A DNA stretch of 13,197 nucleotides from Candidatus Naiadarchaeum limnaeum (lineage in GTDB: Archaea; Undinarchaeota; Undinarchaeia; Undinarchaeales; Naiadarchaeaceae), in the NCBI GenBank assembly GCA_014189685.1, contig DVAB01000028.1, forward strand, positions 1 through 13,197. Direction: 5' to 3'. The notes below the pieces were generated by a model. That model worked only from the letters and a program-made list of their open reading frames with translations. It ran no database searches and was not told the DNA's origin. The stretch's first letter is position 1. Each line of letters opens with the position of its first letter. Below are positions 4,321-11,968 of the stretch, one piece after another. The position numbers were made by a program, and so were the translations under genes.

Positions 4321-6863
4321 GCAACCGCGCAATAGGAATATCCGCAAGAAGGACAAGTCGCACATCCTTCACTCAAAACCATTTTTGTGCTGCACTCCGG
4401 GCATTTTTCTCCTACAGAGACTGCAGCAGCAGATGGAGCATTCATTTGTATCTTTGCCTCAACTTCCTCTTGCTTGGCTTTTTCTTTTCCAGTTCCAGTA
4501 ACTAAGACTTGCGATTTAATCGACGTGTCACGGAAAACAGTTACCCCCTTGCAGCCAAGATTATATGCAAGCTCATAAACTTTTTTCATGTGCTCCACAG
4601 TCGCATCTGCAGGGAAGTTTGTTGTTTTGCTAATTGAGCTATCGGTCCAGCGCTGGAATGCCGCAAGTGCGCGCACATGGTCTTCCGGAGTAATATCATA
4701 TGCAACTGTTAAAACGCGCTTGATCTCCTTTGGGACATATTCAATTTTTTGAATACTACCGCTTGCATTTGCAACATCTTCTAAAAGTTTTTCATCGTGC
4801 AGGCCTGCTCTTTTCATTACGCGCTCAAATGCAGGATCTACATAATAAAAGCTTCCAACAGCGACATTTTTCTGGAAAACAGAGCTGAAAACTGGCTCCA
4901 TTCCGCTTGAGACTCCAGCTATCATTGAAATTGATCCGGTGGGCGCAATTATTGTTGTGTATCCATTTCTGATTCCGTGCTTCTTAATCTCATTAACAAG
5001 CTTGTCCCAATCCAGATGCCAGCTTGCCTTATCATCAAAGCCTGCAAATGGAAGCCTGCCTTCAGGATAGAAAGATTTACTCAAATATGGCATTATCCCG
5101 CGCTCTTTTGCCAATTCAACAGATTCAACCTTGCTCCAGTAAGTTATGAACTCCATCAATCGCTCCATGAATTCCCTTCCTTCCTCTGTGTTATATGGCA
5201 ATCCAAGCTCAAACAATAAATCCCCGACTCCCATTACTCCAAGCCCTACTTTTCTTGTGGCAAGGCTCATATCCTCAATTGCTTTCAGAGGAAACTTGTT
5301 TACATCAATAACATTGTCCAAAAATTTCGTGCATGCCAAAGTTGTTTCCTTTAATTCATCCCAATCAAAATAAAGTTCGCCATTTTCATTCTCTTTTATG
5401 AAAGCATAGACATTTATGCTCCCAAGATTGCAGGGTTCATTTGGATACAAAAGAACTTCTCCGCACGGGTTTGTTGTGACTATTGGGCCAAGGTGTTTCA
5501 GAAATGGATTATACTTGTTTACAGTATCATAGAAAATAACTCCGGGCTCTGCGCTCTCCCAAGCCTGATAAATAATTCTTTCCCACAAAAGTTTTGGGCT
5601 TATGTGATCCACAATCTGCCCGTTTCTTGGATTTATTAGTGGATATGGATTATCATTCTTTAAGTGCTCCCAGAAATCTGGCATAATCAAAACAGAGATA
5701 TTAAAGTTTCTCAGTGCTTTGTTTCCTGTTTTTGCAGTCACAAACTTTAAAACATCTGGATGATTTGAATTAAGCATTCCCATATTCGCGCCGCGCCTGA
5801 TTCCACCCTGTTTTATTACCTCTGTCATCTTGTCAAACAAACTCATGAATGAAATCGGACCGCTTGCTGCTCCAGTAGTTGTCGAAACAAAATCTCCTTC
5901 AGGGCGGAGTTTTGAAAAGTTATATCCCATCCCGCCGCCTGCTTTGAAAACAATTGCTGTATTTTTTAGGGCATCCATTATACTATCTAAAGAGTCCTCA
6001 ATTCCGATAACAAAACATGCACTTCCCATTCCAAGTGGATTTCCAAAATTAGCAATTGCAGGGGTGTTGGGCATGAATTTCTTTGAAACCATAACCTCGT
6101 AGTACTCTGCAATGTTTTTCTCATAGTGCTTAAATTCGCCCTTTTGGAGCATATCAAAAAATTTCTTCCAGGAAACTTTCATCTGCCTGTTCTTGTTGTG
6201 CCTGTCATAAAGGCGCTTTACAGCTTCCAAATGATATCTGTTTAAATGATATTTTCCAATTGAAACTTTTTCATCCCAATCAGCATAATCGAAAGATTCA
6301 TGCTCGTGAGTTTTTTGTTTTGCCTCGTTGTCAAAAACTTTTGAATCATAAAATAAATCAGGAATAGTATCATGGACTGCAATTCTTGTAAAAAGCTGTT
6401 TTGGAGTTTCAATCAAATGCCCTTTCTCATCCTTTCTCAAATAGCGGGCTTTTAAAACTCTCAGCGCGTTTATATCGAAATTCTTATCAACATCATCTAT
6501 AGTATCCTTTTCTAAAACTTGCATCTTCTCCTTTCTGATTTCAGCGCGCTGCTGCCTGTACAAAATAAATGCCTTTGCTGTGCGCGCATGGCCTTCCTCA
6601 ATTAAAACTTTTTCAACAGCATCCTGAACATCTTCAACGCTTGGAATTTGACCTGCAAATTTTCTCTCCAAAAGCTCTATAACTTTTTCAGCAAGCTTTT
6701 CAGAGAGCTTCTTGTCCTGCCCGCCTATTGAGCGCGCTGCTTTCCAGATTGCGCCTGCTACTTTGGAAGGATTAAAATCAACAACTTTTCCATCCCTTTT
6801 CTTGATTTTAGTTATCTTAGAAGTTCCTTTTAGAACAGTTTTTTGTTTTTCAATTAAGGCCAT
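4317..6863 (-). CDS. nrdJ: Adenosylcobalamin-dependent (class II) ribonucleoside reductase
   Basis: This 848-residue enzyme makes deoxyribonucleotides, using adenosylcobalamin to form the active-site thiyl radical. Numbered from the ATG: an ATP-cone at about 15-110; the GMGSACF segment with C283; the catalytic NPCGE loop with N465, C467 (thiyl radical site) and E469; PCNLGSIN with C478, the partner redox Cys; the phosphate-binding PTGSIS (641-646); and a C-terminal ribbon with C821-x2-C824 and C837-x2-C840, plus C834 and C845, which could shuttle electrons to the active site. All expected catalytic residues are present and the length suits the cone-bearing NrdJ family. I prefer the ATG at 6863 over the TTG at 6869 because the GGAGG lies 10 bases before the ATG and only 4 before the TTG. 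The gene ends tail-to-tail with the lipoprotein gene. Confidence 0.96.
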   Translation of the reverse strand: MALIEKQKTVLKGTSKITKIKKRDGKVVDFNPSKVAGAIWKAARSIGGQDKKLSEKLAEKVIELLERKFAGQIPSVEDVQDAVEKVLIEEGHARTAKAFILYRQQRAEIRKEKMQVLEKDTIDDVDKNFDINALRVLKARYLRKDEKGHLIETPKQLFTRIAVHDTIPDLFYDSKVFDNEAKQKTHEHESFDYADWDEKVSIGKYHLNRYHLEAVKRLYDRHNKNRQMKVSWKKFFDMLQKGEFKHYEKNIAEYYEVMVSKKFMPNTPAIANFGNPLGMGSACFVIGIEDSLDSIMDALKNTAIVFKAGGGMGYNFSKLRPEGDFVSTTTGAASGPISFMSLFDKMTEVIKQGGIRRGANMGMLNSNHPDVLKFVTAKTGNKALRNFNISVLIMPDFWEHLKNDNPYPLINPRNGQIVDHISPKLLWERIIYQAWESAEPGVIFYDTVNKYNPFLKHLGPIVTTNPCGEVLLYPNEPCNLGSINVYAFIKENENGELYFDWDELKETTLACTKFLDNVIDVNKFPLKAIEDMSLATRKVGLGVMGVGDLLFELGLPYNTEEGREFMERLMEFITYWSKVESVELAKERGIMPYLSKSFYPEGRLPFAGFDDKASWHLDWDKLVNEIKKHGIRNGYTTIIAPTGSISMIAGVSSGMEPVFSSVFQKNVAVGSFYYVDPAFERVMKRAGLHDEKLLEDVANASGSIQKIEYVPKEIKRVLTVAYDITPEDHVRALAAFQRWTDSSISKTTNFPADATVEHMKKVYELAYNLGCKGVTVFRDTSIKSQVLVTGTGKEKAKQEEVEAKIQMNAPSAAAVSVGEKCPECSTKMVLSEGCATCPSCGYSYCAVA

Positions 6864-6873
6864 TTTCAAAACG

Positions 6874-6881
6874 CCTCCTTT
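6874..6881 (-). promoter_or_regulatory. Strong ribosome binding site of nrdJ
   Basis: AAAGGAGG on the minus strand is a near-complete match to the anti-Shine-Dalgarno sequence. Its spacing favours the ATG at 6863 over the in-frame TTG at 6869. Confidence 0.75.
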
Positions 6882-6896
6882 ATTTCTTTTTTGAAA

Positions 6897-6924
6897 ACAC
6901 GAGGAAATTTTATTTCCGAAGTGT
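6897..6924 (-). promoter_or_regulatory. Hairpin between the small basic ORF and nrdJ
   Basis: GGAAAT-TTT-ATTTCC (6903-6917) is a perfect 6-bp stem. It can extend across a small internal loop with ACAC (6897-6900) pairing to GTGT (6921-6924). It sits after the stop of the 33-residue ORF and 16 bases before the nrdJ ribosome binding site. It could be an attenuator, a processing site or a translational control element; the minus strand has only a short U run after it, so a full terminator is unlikely. Confidence 0.4.
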
Positions 6925-6929
6925 ATTAT

Positions 6930-7031
6930 TTACCTCCTCTTTTTCGGTTGCTTCCGATTGCGAAGCAATCGGCGAACTTTACCAACTTTCAACGGTTTGC
7001 GCTTTTTCTTAGAATAAACAGCTAAAGTCAT
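6930..7031 (-). CDS. Probable 33-residue, highly basic protein upstream of nrdJ
   Basis: An ATG at 7031 opens a 33-codon frame ending in TAA at 6930-6932. The product starts MTLAVYSKKKRKPLKVGKVR and ends in KKRR; 17 of its 33 residues are Lys or Arg and none is acidic. A GAGG motif lies 5 bases before the ATG, and two candidate TATA boxes lie upstream. It resembles short basic ribosome- or nucleic-acid-binding peptides in composition (for example L41e), but I cannot match it to a family. It reads in the same direction as nrdJ, 66 bases before the nrdJ ATG, so it may be co-transcribed or act as a leader peptide. The non-random composition, ribosome binding site and context support it; its shortness limits confidence. 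Confidence 0.5.
   Translation of the reverse strand: MTLAVYSKKKRKPLKVGKVRRLLRNRKQPKKRR
6954..6972. repeat. Perfect 8-bp inverted repeat inside the small basic ORF
   Basis: CCGATTGC and GCAATCGG flank the loop GAA. In the minus-strand transcript the stem covers the Arg-Leu-Leu-Arg-Asn-Arg codons of the 33-residue ORF. It could be a coding coincidence, an RNA control element ahead of nrdJ, or a small palindromic repeat like those upstream of the adenosyltransferase gene. Confidence 0.6.
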
Positions 7032-7055
7032 CTAACCCTCATTATTTCCTTTTGC

Positions 7056-7072
7056 TTTTTATACCTTTCTAT
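7056..7072 (-). promoter_or_regulatory. BRE/TATA promoter of the basic ORF-nrdJ unit
   Basis: The minus strand reads ATAGAAAGG-TATAAAAA, with 13 bases (7060-7072) identical to the adenosyltransferase promoter block. The TATA centre lies about 29 bases before the ATG at 7031, so the transcript would be leaderless or nearly so for the basic ORF and carry about 170 bases of leader for nrdJ. Confidence 0.55.
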
Positions 7073-7079
7073 AAAAGCT

Positions 7080-7102
7080 GGATAGACTATCCAACTTATA
7101 TA
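7080..7102 (-). promoter_or_regulatory. Second TATA box with adjoining palindromic operator candidate
   Basis: A further TATA-like TATATAA (7102-7096, minus strand) is followed three bases later by the perfect palindrome GGATAG-T-CTATCC (7092-7080). Transcription from this box would start near 7073 and include the GAGG site of the small ORF. A palindrome just downstream of a TATA box is where an archaeal repressor would block polymerase loading, so this is a candidate operator for nrdJ expression. It does not match the NrdR box that I know. Confidence 0.4.
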
Positions 7103-7160
7103 TTTTTCGCCAATGAAAGAGCACTTTTCAGACAGCTGTAACTTCGCGATGGAGAAATTT

Positions 7161-9011
7161 TTATTGAACATACTGCTCAATATATTTTTCTTCTCTTTCG
7201 CCAGCTAACCATGCAACTGCATTAAAAGTGATTTCGCGCTGATGCCTCTCTATTTTCTCAACAAAATTAATTTTGAAAAGAACATTGCCATAACCCGGAG
7301 GAGGGCTATCTGATCCAAATACTACATCGAAAAGAATGGGGTCAATTTTTCTTCTCCCACATCCTACAAATGAAATATGGCTAACATTATAAGCTTTTAT
7401 CACCTCAACCACTTTTCCTATGCTGTCGCTTGGAACATCAACAGTTTTTCTGTCAGAATTGTAATGTAAAACTGAAGAAGCGCATGTCATTATAACATCA
7501 TCATCTTTAGTTGCTTCTTTTATCAGCTCTCCCATTTTTGCTATGTTCTCATCTATTGCAGTAGCTCTATAGGGATAACGTGCGTCTTTATTAAAAAAGT
7601 TTCCAAAACCTTGCGGTATGTTTACTAAAAGAAAAATTAGTAGGAAAATAAAAAGAATTTTTTCAAGATCAATTTTTTTAAGTTTAGGGAATCGTTCTGA
7701 AGCAAGTTCTAAAATACGCCTCGTTCCTGCCCATGAAAAAATAAAGAAAAATACAATTAAAGGGAGGAAGTATCTATCTGCTGGGAAAACGTAGATCCCA
7801 TGGGCTACCACGAATGCAAGCCACAAAAGCGCAAATAACCTATTTCGGCTGCTTTCTTTGCCAAGCTCAATATTTGCTATATATAATATTATAAAAAGCG
7901 GGATAGCACCTAAGATATGAAATAAGGGATAAAATGTACTTATACTTATTATATTTGGTAACATTAAGTCTATTAGAAGTATTGGAAATATAATGGCAAA
8001 AGCACTTATGAAAAGAAGTTTTTTTCCAATTTTTTCTCTGGTTGTTACTATCAACCCAATAAATGCAGGCAAAATCAAATATAGGAGGTTCTCAAAAGGT
8101 ATTGTGAAGCCATTTAGAATTTTTGGGACAAATCTGTGTTCAAAAAACCCTGGTGGTGAAGAAGAAATCAACCATGAAAGAGAAGGTTTCTCAATGCCCC
8201 AAAATACCTTAAATCCAACTTCCTCATAAACAGGATACCATCCAAATATCCACTGCGCATACCTGTTTGCTGTGAAAAAGGGGTCTCCAAAAATTAAATA
8301 ACTCCTTATAAGCCATGGAGAAATGACTAAAAATGTTACAATGATTCCATTGATAAACTTGAGATCAAATTTCTTTTTTATCAAATAGTAAACCAGAATT
8401 AAGGTAGGGAGAACTATGAGCATTGTTTGTCTAACAAGATACGATAGTCCCAAAAACAACCCCATTAATAAAAAGTATTTTGTCTTCTCTTCCTTTAATC
8501 CTTTATAAAAGAAATAAACTCCCCCCAGCAAAAAAAATGCTAAAACCGTGTCGCGCCAAGAGAGGGCAAGCCCAAAAGTACGCGCATAAAACAAAACAGA
8601 AATTGCTGAAAGAAACCCGATTTTTTTATCAAAAAATTCTTTCCCTAGATAATATGTTAAAATCGGAAATAAAATTGTTCCTATGAATATAATTGGAATT
8701 TTCACAGCCATTGGTGTTTTCCCTAAAAAGTAGATAAATGGGGCTGCAATTATACCCATCATTGGAAACCCCCAGTCTTCTGGATGGGATACTGAATTGA
8801 ATTTAATAAAAAACTCATCAACAAAGTCCAGGACGAATCCTTTACCTTTTAAAATATTTTCGCCAAGGTTATAAAAGAATGCAACATCTGGGCTTCCAAA
8901 CTTTACCTTTGAGCTAAAATACAATTCTATAATGAAAACACTTATTACGATAAGCAAAAGCAAAATTAGAAAAAGGTCGTATTTTTTATCTGTAGATTTT
9001 TGATCGTTCAT
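7161..9011 (-). CDS. GT39-like membrane glycosyltransferase
   Basis: The 616-residue product begins with a short charged cytoplasmic tail and a first membrane helix at about 12-31. An extracytoplasmic loop (GSPDVAFFYNLGENILKGKG, about 39-58) has the acidic residue (Asp42) where PMT/ArnT-type GT39 enzymes carry a catalytic Asp. About ten further helices follow to roughly residue 478 (for example FLLMGLFLGLSYLVRQT). The last 135 residues are soluble, with Rossmann-like beta-alpha alternation. Such enzymes transfer a sugar from a polyprenyl- or dolichyl-phosphate donor to a protein or lipid outside the membrane. The catalytic assignment is by fold and loop, since GT39 sequences diverge strongly. 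It starts 20 bases after the beta-helix gene's stop without a ribosome binding site, so the two are probably co-transcribed; the sequon-rich neighbour could be a substrate (inference). Confidence 0.8.
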   Translation of the reverse strand: MNDQKSTDKKYDLFLILLLLIVISVFIIELYFSSKVKFGSPDVAFFYNLGENILKGKGFVLDFVDEFFIKFNSVSHPEDWGFPMMGIIAAPFIYFLGKTPMAVKIPIIFIGTILFPILTYYLGKEFFDKKIGFLSAISVLFYARTFGLALSWRDTVLAFFLLGGVYFFYKGLKEEKTKYFLLMGLFLGLSYLVRQTMLIVLPTLILVYYLIKKKFDLKFINGIIVTFLVISPWLIRSYLIFGDPFFTANRYAQWIFGWYPVYEEVGFKVFWGIEKPSLSWLISSSPPGFFEHRFVPKILNGFTIPFENLLYLILPAFIGLIVTTREKIGKKLLFISAFAIIFPILLIDLMLPNIISISTFYPLFHILGAIPLFIILYIANIELGKESSRNRLFALLWLAFVVAHGIYVFPADRYFLPLIVFFFIFSWAGTRRILELASERFPKLKKIDLEKILFIFLLIFLLVNIPQGFGNFFNKDARYPYRATAIDENIAKMGELIKEATKDDDVIMTCASSVLHYNSDRKTVDVPSDSIGKVVEVIKAYNVSHISFVGCGRRKIDPILFDVVFGSDSPPPGYGNVLFKINFVEKIERHQREITFNAVAWLAGEREEKYIEQYVQ

Positions 9012-9031
9012 TTAATCAAAAATTTAGCATA

Positions 9032-11344
9032 TTAAGGAGGACCTCTTGTTCTTGCACTATCGTTTGTCCAATTCCCGATATTAGTGACATTATCCACGGG
9101 GCGTACTTCTAGTTCATAAATTGCCCCAGAATTTAAACCAGTTGCGAGATAGAAGTTTATCGGCGCGGAAAGATTTACCTGGAAAATATTATCAAGCCAA
9201 ACTTCTGTGTGATTGAAATCAGAATCTGAAGGATTTGTCCAGCTCCAAAGAATTGTATGAGCTGTTGTATGAACCTCACTTAGATTTATTATATCCGCAG
9301 GCGGTGTTATATCGAGTGTTCTTGCAGTATCATTTACCCAGTTTGGATTTACGTTTCCAACTAAATCAACAGTTCTTGTTTGAATTTCGTAAACTGTGTG
9401 CTCATTCAATCCAGTTGCATTGTAAGAATTACTTGAAACATTTGCGCGGAAAGTGTTGTTAATCCAAATTTCCGCATGGCTGAAATCAATATCGGTGGGG
9501 TTTATCCAGCTCCAGAGAATCCAGAGTCCGCCAACTGCCGCTTCTGCCAAATTAGTAATTGTTGAAGGTGGGGTTGTGTCAATTACAACATAGCGCTTTT
9601 CGCTTATTCCTGTGAGTCCAGTGGTGTCATTTGCGTAAACCTTGAATGAGTAATTATCATCAGTCAGCGAAGTTTTGTTTTTAAACCAATGCAATCCGCT
9701 GCCTAACATTGATTCATTTATGCCATTCCAGTTTAGTGCTGCTGAACTTCCGGTCTCGTTCAAAGTCACATTTATAAATGCCCAATTTCTAGCAATAGTT
9801 TCATTATTTGGTGTTGGTAGAACAAATGTAACTACTGGCGGTGCATTTGGCTCTGTTAGTGGGGCAAAATCCCCCCCTCCTGCGGGAATATTTCCGCTTG
9901 AGTTGTATGGAATTTCAGTATCCCCCAAACCATCCCCATTCAAATCTGTTCCATTGTAGTGACTCCAGAAATTACCTGCGATAAATGGACCGCCCATTAT
10001 ATTTGGGCCAGGCTGCTTAGTTATATTAAATTTATTAAGAGTACTATCTGTTGCCGCATCTCTAAAAGTAGAATTAATATAATTGTCATAAATAAAGCTG
10101 GGCGCCTCACCAGTCCCTGCAGTGATTCCCTCCCTTACCATTGATACGTTATTTCTGTAAATAGTGGCATACGATGCCCCTCCCCTTAAACTAATTCCTC
10201 TGCCTGCTGCCGGAACAGTATTTGTGGAGAGGTTGAATATAAAGTTACTATAAATAGTTGTATTTCTTCCTCCCCCAGCCACGCCAAAGGCCACATCGAT
10301 CATAGTATTATTAGAAATGTTCGCAAGGTGCTGTGCTTCAAACGATACTGCGGTAGCGTACGGCGAATTTAAAAATTTATTTCCTGTAACATTTGTAGAA
10401 TTAGGTTGGTGGCCATTAAAACCTGTGAGCCCCAGTAGAATTGTCTCTCGCGAAGTTGTATAGTTTTGCATCGTATTATTTCTAAAGTTAGCTGGTACTT
10501 CTAATCTTACTGCTGCTGTGGCACAAGGACCATTTTCAATGGTATTAAATTCAATAGTATAATTTTTAAAAACAGATAAACCTGATATAATTATAGCCTC
10601 TACACACATATTACGGATAGTATTATTTTTTATCGATATGTGTTCTGCTGTTGTTGGCGTATGCGTTATTCTAATTCCAAAAGTGCCAAAAGAATTGTCT
10701 GTACGTTCTATGTAATTACTTTCAATAGTTGAATTAGCTCCTGTTAGAGTAATCGCAAAATTACTGTAGCTGGAAAAATTATTATTTGCTATTGTAATTC
10801 TAGTTAGATTGCTTGTACTACCAGTGGCAATTACTCCATTAGCCATATTTGTCATACGAGAATTTGTTATGTTTATGCCATTTTTGTTTGATATAGTAAC
10901 AAGCGTATCACGTGATTCTGCGCCAGTCCCACTAATGTTCAACTGATCTAGATTAACGAAATCTGTGACAACACAGATTTGAGTTGGAGTGTAACCAGGA
11001 CAGGATAAACCTATACCAGTTCTACTTATATTAAATCTTGTAACATTTACAAAATTAGAGCTTATGTAAACTGTTCCACTAATGTTACTCTCTAATGTAT
11101 CATTTGACTGAATGTGTAAACTTTTGGTGGTGTTTATATCTTCTACGAAGCTGCCCGTGGCATTTAAAATATCTCCATCAATAACACTTTCTGAATTAAT
11201 TGCGGCAGTGATTGTAGTAAAATCACAGAATCCAAAAGTTGGAGGGCAAACTGTCCACGTTGTAGCGTTGGTTTCAATTGCTATCACAGAGAAAAAAACG
11301 ATTGAAAATATTAAGATAAATCTAAATTTAAGCAATTTATCCAT
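9032..11344 (-). CDS. Secreted beta-helix protein with NosD-like motif and two FN3-like repeats
   Basis: I start at the ATG at 11344 (770 residues); the frame extends two codons to a TTG. Residues 1-24 are a signal peptide with a Phe/Ile-rich core. From about 40 to 440 the sequence is a right-handed parallel beta-helix, with repeated short strands separated by Asn-rich turns (for example FNISRTGIG, IKNNTIRNM). At about 458-476 comes the NosD-type phrase NFWSHYNGTDLNGDGLGDT, whose Asp/Gly loop may bind calcium. An Ig-like domain (about 500-588) and two FN3-like repeats (589-678, 679-768) follow. I count 44 N-x-S/T sequons. There is no C-terminal membrane helix or sorting signal, so it is either released or held by partners. 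A role as adhesin or polysaccharide-binding surface protein is inference; no lyase residues were identified. Confidence 0.88.
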   Translation of the reverse strand: MDKLLKFRFILIFSIVFFSVIAIETNATTWTVCPPTFGFCDFTTITAAINSESVIDGDILNATGSFVEDINTTKSLHIQSNDTLESNISGTVYISSNFVNVTRFNISRTGIGLSCPGYTPTQICVVTDFVNLDQLNISGTGAESRDTLVTISNKNGINITNSRMTNMANGVIATGSTSNLTRITIANNNFSSYSNFAITLTGANSTIESNYIERTDNSFGTFGIRITHTPTTAEHISIKNNTIRNMCVEAIIISGLSVFKNYTIEFNTIENGPCATAAVRLEVPANFRNNTMQNYTTSRETILLGLTGFNGHQPNSTNVTGNKFLNSPYATAVSFEAQHLANISNNTMIDVAFGVAGGGRNTTIYSNFIFNLSTNTVPAAGRGISLRGGASYATIYRNNVSMVREGITAGTGEAPSFIYDNYINSTFRDAATDSTLNKFNITKQPGPNIMGGPFIAGNFWSHYNGTDLNGDGLGDTEIPYNSSGNIPAGGGDFAPLTEPNAPPVVTFVLPTPNNETIARNWAFINVTLNETGSSAALNWNGINESMLGSGLHWFKNKTSLTDDNYSFKVYANDTTGLTGISEKRYVVIDTTPPSTITNLAEAAVGGLWILWSWINPTDIDFSHAEIWINNTFRANVSSNSYNATGLNEHTVYEIQTRTVDLVGNVNPNWVNDTARTLDITPPADIINLSEVHTTAHTILWSWTNPSDSDFNHTEVWLDNIFQVNLSAPINFYLATGLNSGAIYELEVRPVDNVTNIGNWTNDSARTRGPP
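9041..9580 (-). repeat. Tandem duplication of an FN3-like domain
   Basis: Two consecutive units of about 90 codons (9580-9311 and 9310-9041) share, in order: TPP-x3-I-x-NL, ILWSW-x-NP-x-D-x-DF, E-x-W, ATGLN, YE, VD and W-x-ND-[ST]-ART. The second copy stops at ARTRGPP where the first continues into the next repeat (ARTLDITPP), so the protein ends exactly at a repeat boundary. Confidence 0.8.
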
Positions 11345-11366
11345 GGACAAAACTAATAGTTGAGAG

Positions 11367-11375
11367 TATATAAAA
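11367..11375 (-). promoter_or_regulatory. TATA box of the beta-helix gene
   Basis: TTTTATATA on the minus strand is centred about 27 bases before the ATG at 11344, the spacing of a leaderless archaeal promoter. It sits in the 42-base gap after the stop of the winged-helix/DUF4443-like gene. It indicates that the surface cassette is transcribed independently of the NrdD-like gene, and supports the ATG over the TTG at 11350. Confidence 0.6.
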
Positions 11376-11386
11376 TTTATCGTGTC

Positions 11387-11968
11387 TTAGATATTTTTCG
11401 CTAGAAGCAAAGTTTTAGCAGCCGCGAATGCACCCAATTCTGCTTGTCTTTTTGTATTTGCAAAAGCAACTATAATAACATCGCCCTCTGAGAGCTTGAA
11501 ATTTTCTTTAATGCCGCTGAAAATATCATGGTAAACAGTCTCAATACTATCAACGCCTGGCAGTATTAACTTGTTATTTTTAAAAATCAACACTAAGCAG
11601 CCCTCAGCTCCTGAACGCACAGCAGCATCCCTCTGTTCCAATCCCAAATTTATCATGCTTGAGGAGTTTGAAATCTTAAACGCTGCTGAAAAATCACCAA
11701 AATCGATATGCACAGGCCCGCTTAAAACAGCTTTTATTTTATGCACAAAGCTTTTTCCATTATCATTCAGAGAAATACCTTTTGTTGTTGTGCGCACAAA
11801 TTTAGCCTTGGAGAGTTTTTTCATTAAGCTCCGTGTAGAGGCCTCGGTTAGTCCAAGGCTGCGTATCAATTGATTTCTACCAAGAGGTTTTTCATGGATA
11901 AGGATTAGAGCTTTGATTAAATCATATTCTGAAAAATTTGCAAAGCTTGGCGCAAGGAGGTTTTTCAT
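11387..11968 (-). CDS. Winged-helix protein with DUF4443-like C-terminal domain
   Basis: The 193-residue protein has an N-terminal winged helix (about 15-78): EYDLIKALILIHEKPLGRNQ, a probable recognition helix TEASTRSLMKKLSKA, and a short wing. A compact alpha/beta domain follows (about 82-190) with the phrase GLEQRDAAVRSGAEG (109-123), then FKNNKLILPGVDS and a C-terminal Ala-rich helix (AELGAFAAAKTLLLA). This order matches archaeal proteins annotated as DUF4443 with a helix-turn-helix; I am fairly, not fully, sure of the family. It probably binds DNA and senses a ligand through the C-terminal domain. Its ATG is the base after the TGA of the NrdD-like gene, so translation is coupled and the two likely form one operon. 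A role in controlling nucleotide reduction is inference from that pairing. Confidence 0.78.
   Translation of the reverse strand: MKNLLAPSFANFSEYDLIKALILIHEKPLGRNQLIRSLGLTEASTRSLMKKLSKAKFVRTTTKGISLNDNGKSFVHKIKAVLSGPVHIDFGDFSAAFKISNSSSMINLGLEQRDAAVRSGAEGCLVLIFKNNKLILPGVDSIETVYHDIFSGIKENFKLSEGDVIIVAFANTKRQAELGAFAAAKTLLLAKNI

Noticed and set aside
6926-6940. Second ribosome binding site (GAGGAGGT) starting another small gene before nrdJ
   Set aside because: No ATG, GTG or TTG lies at a usable distance downstream. The motif is simply the last Arg codons of the 33-residue ORF plus its stop.
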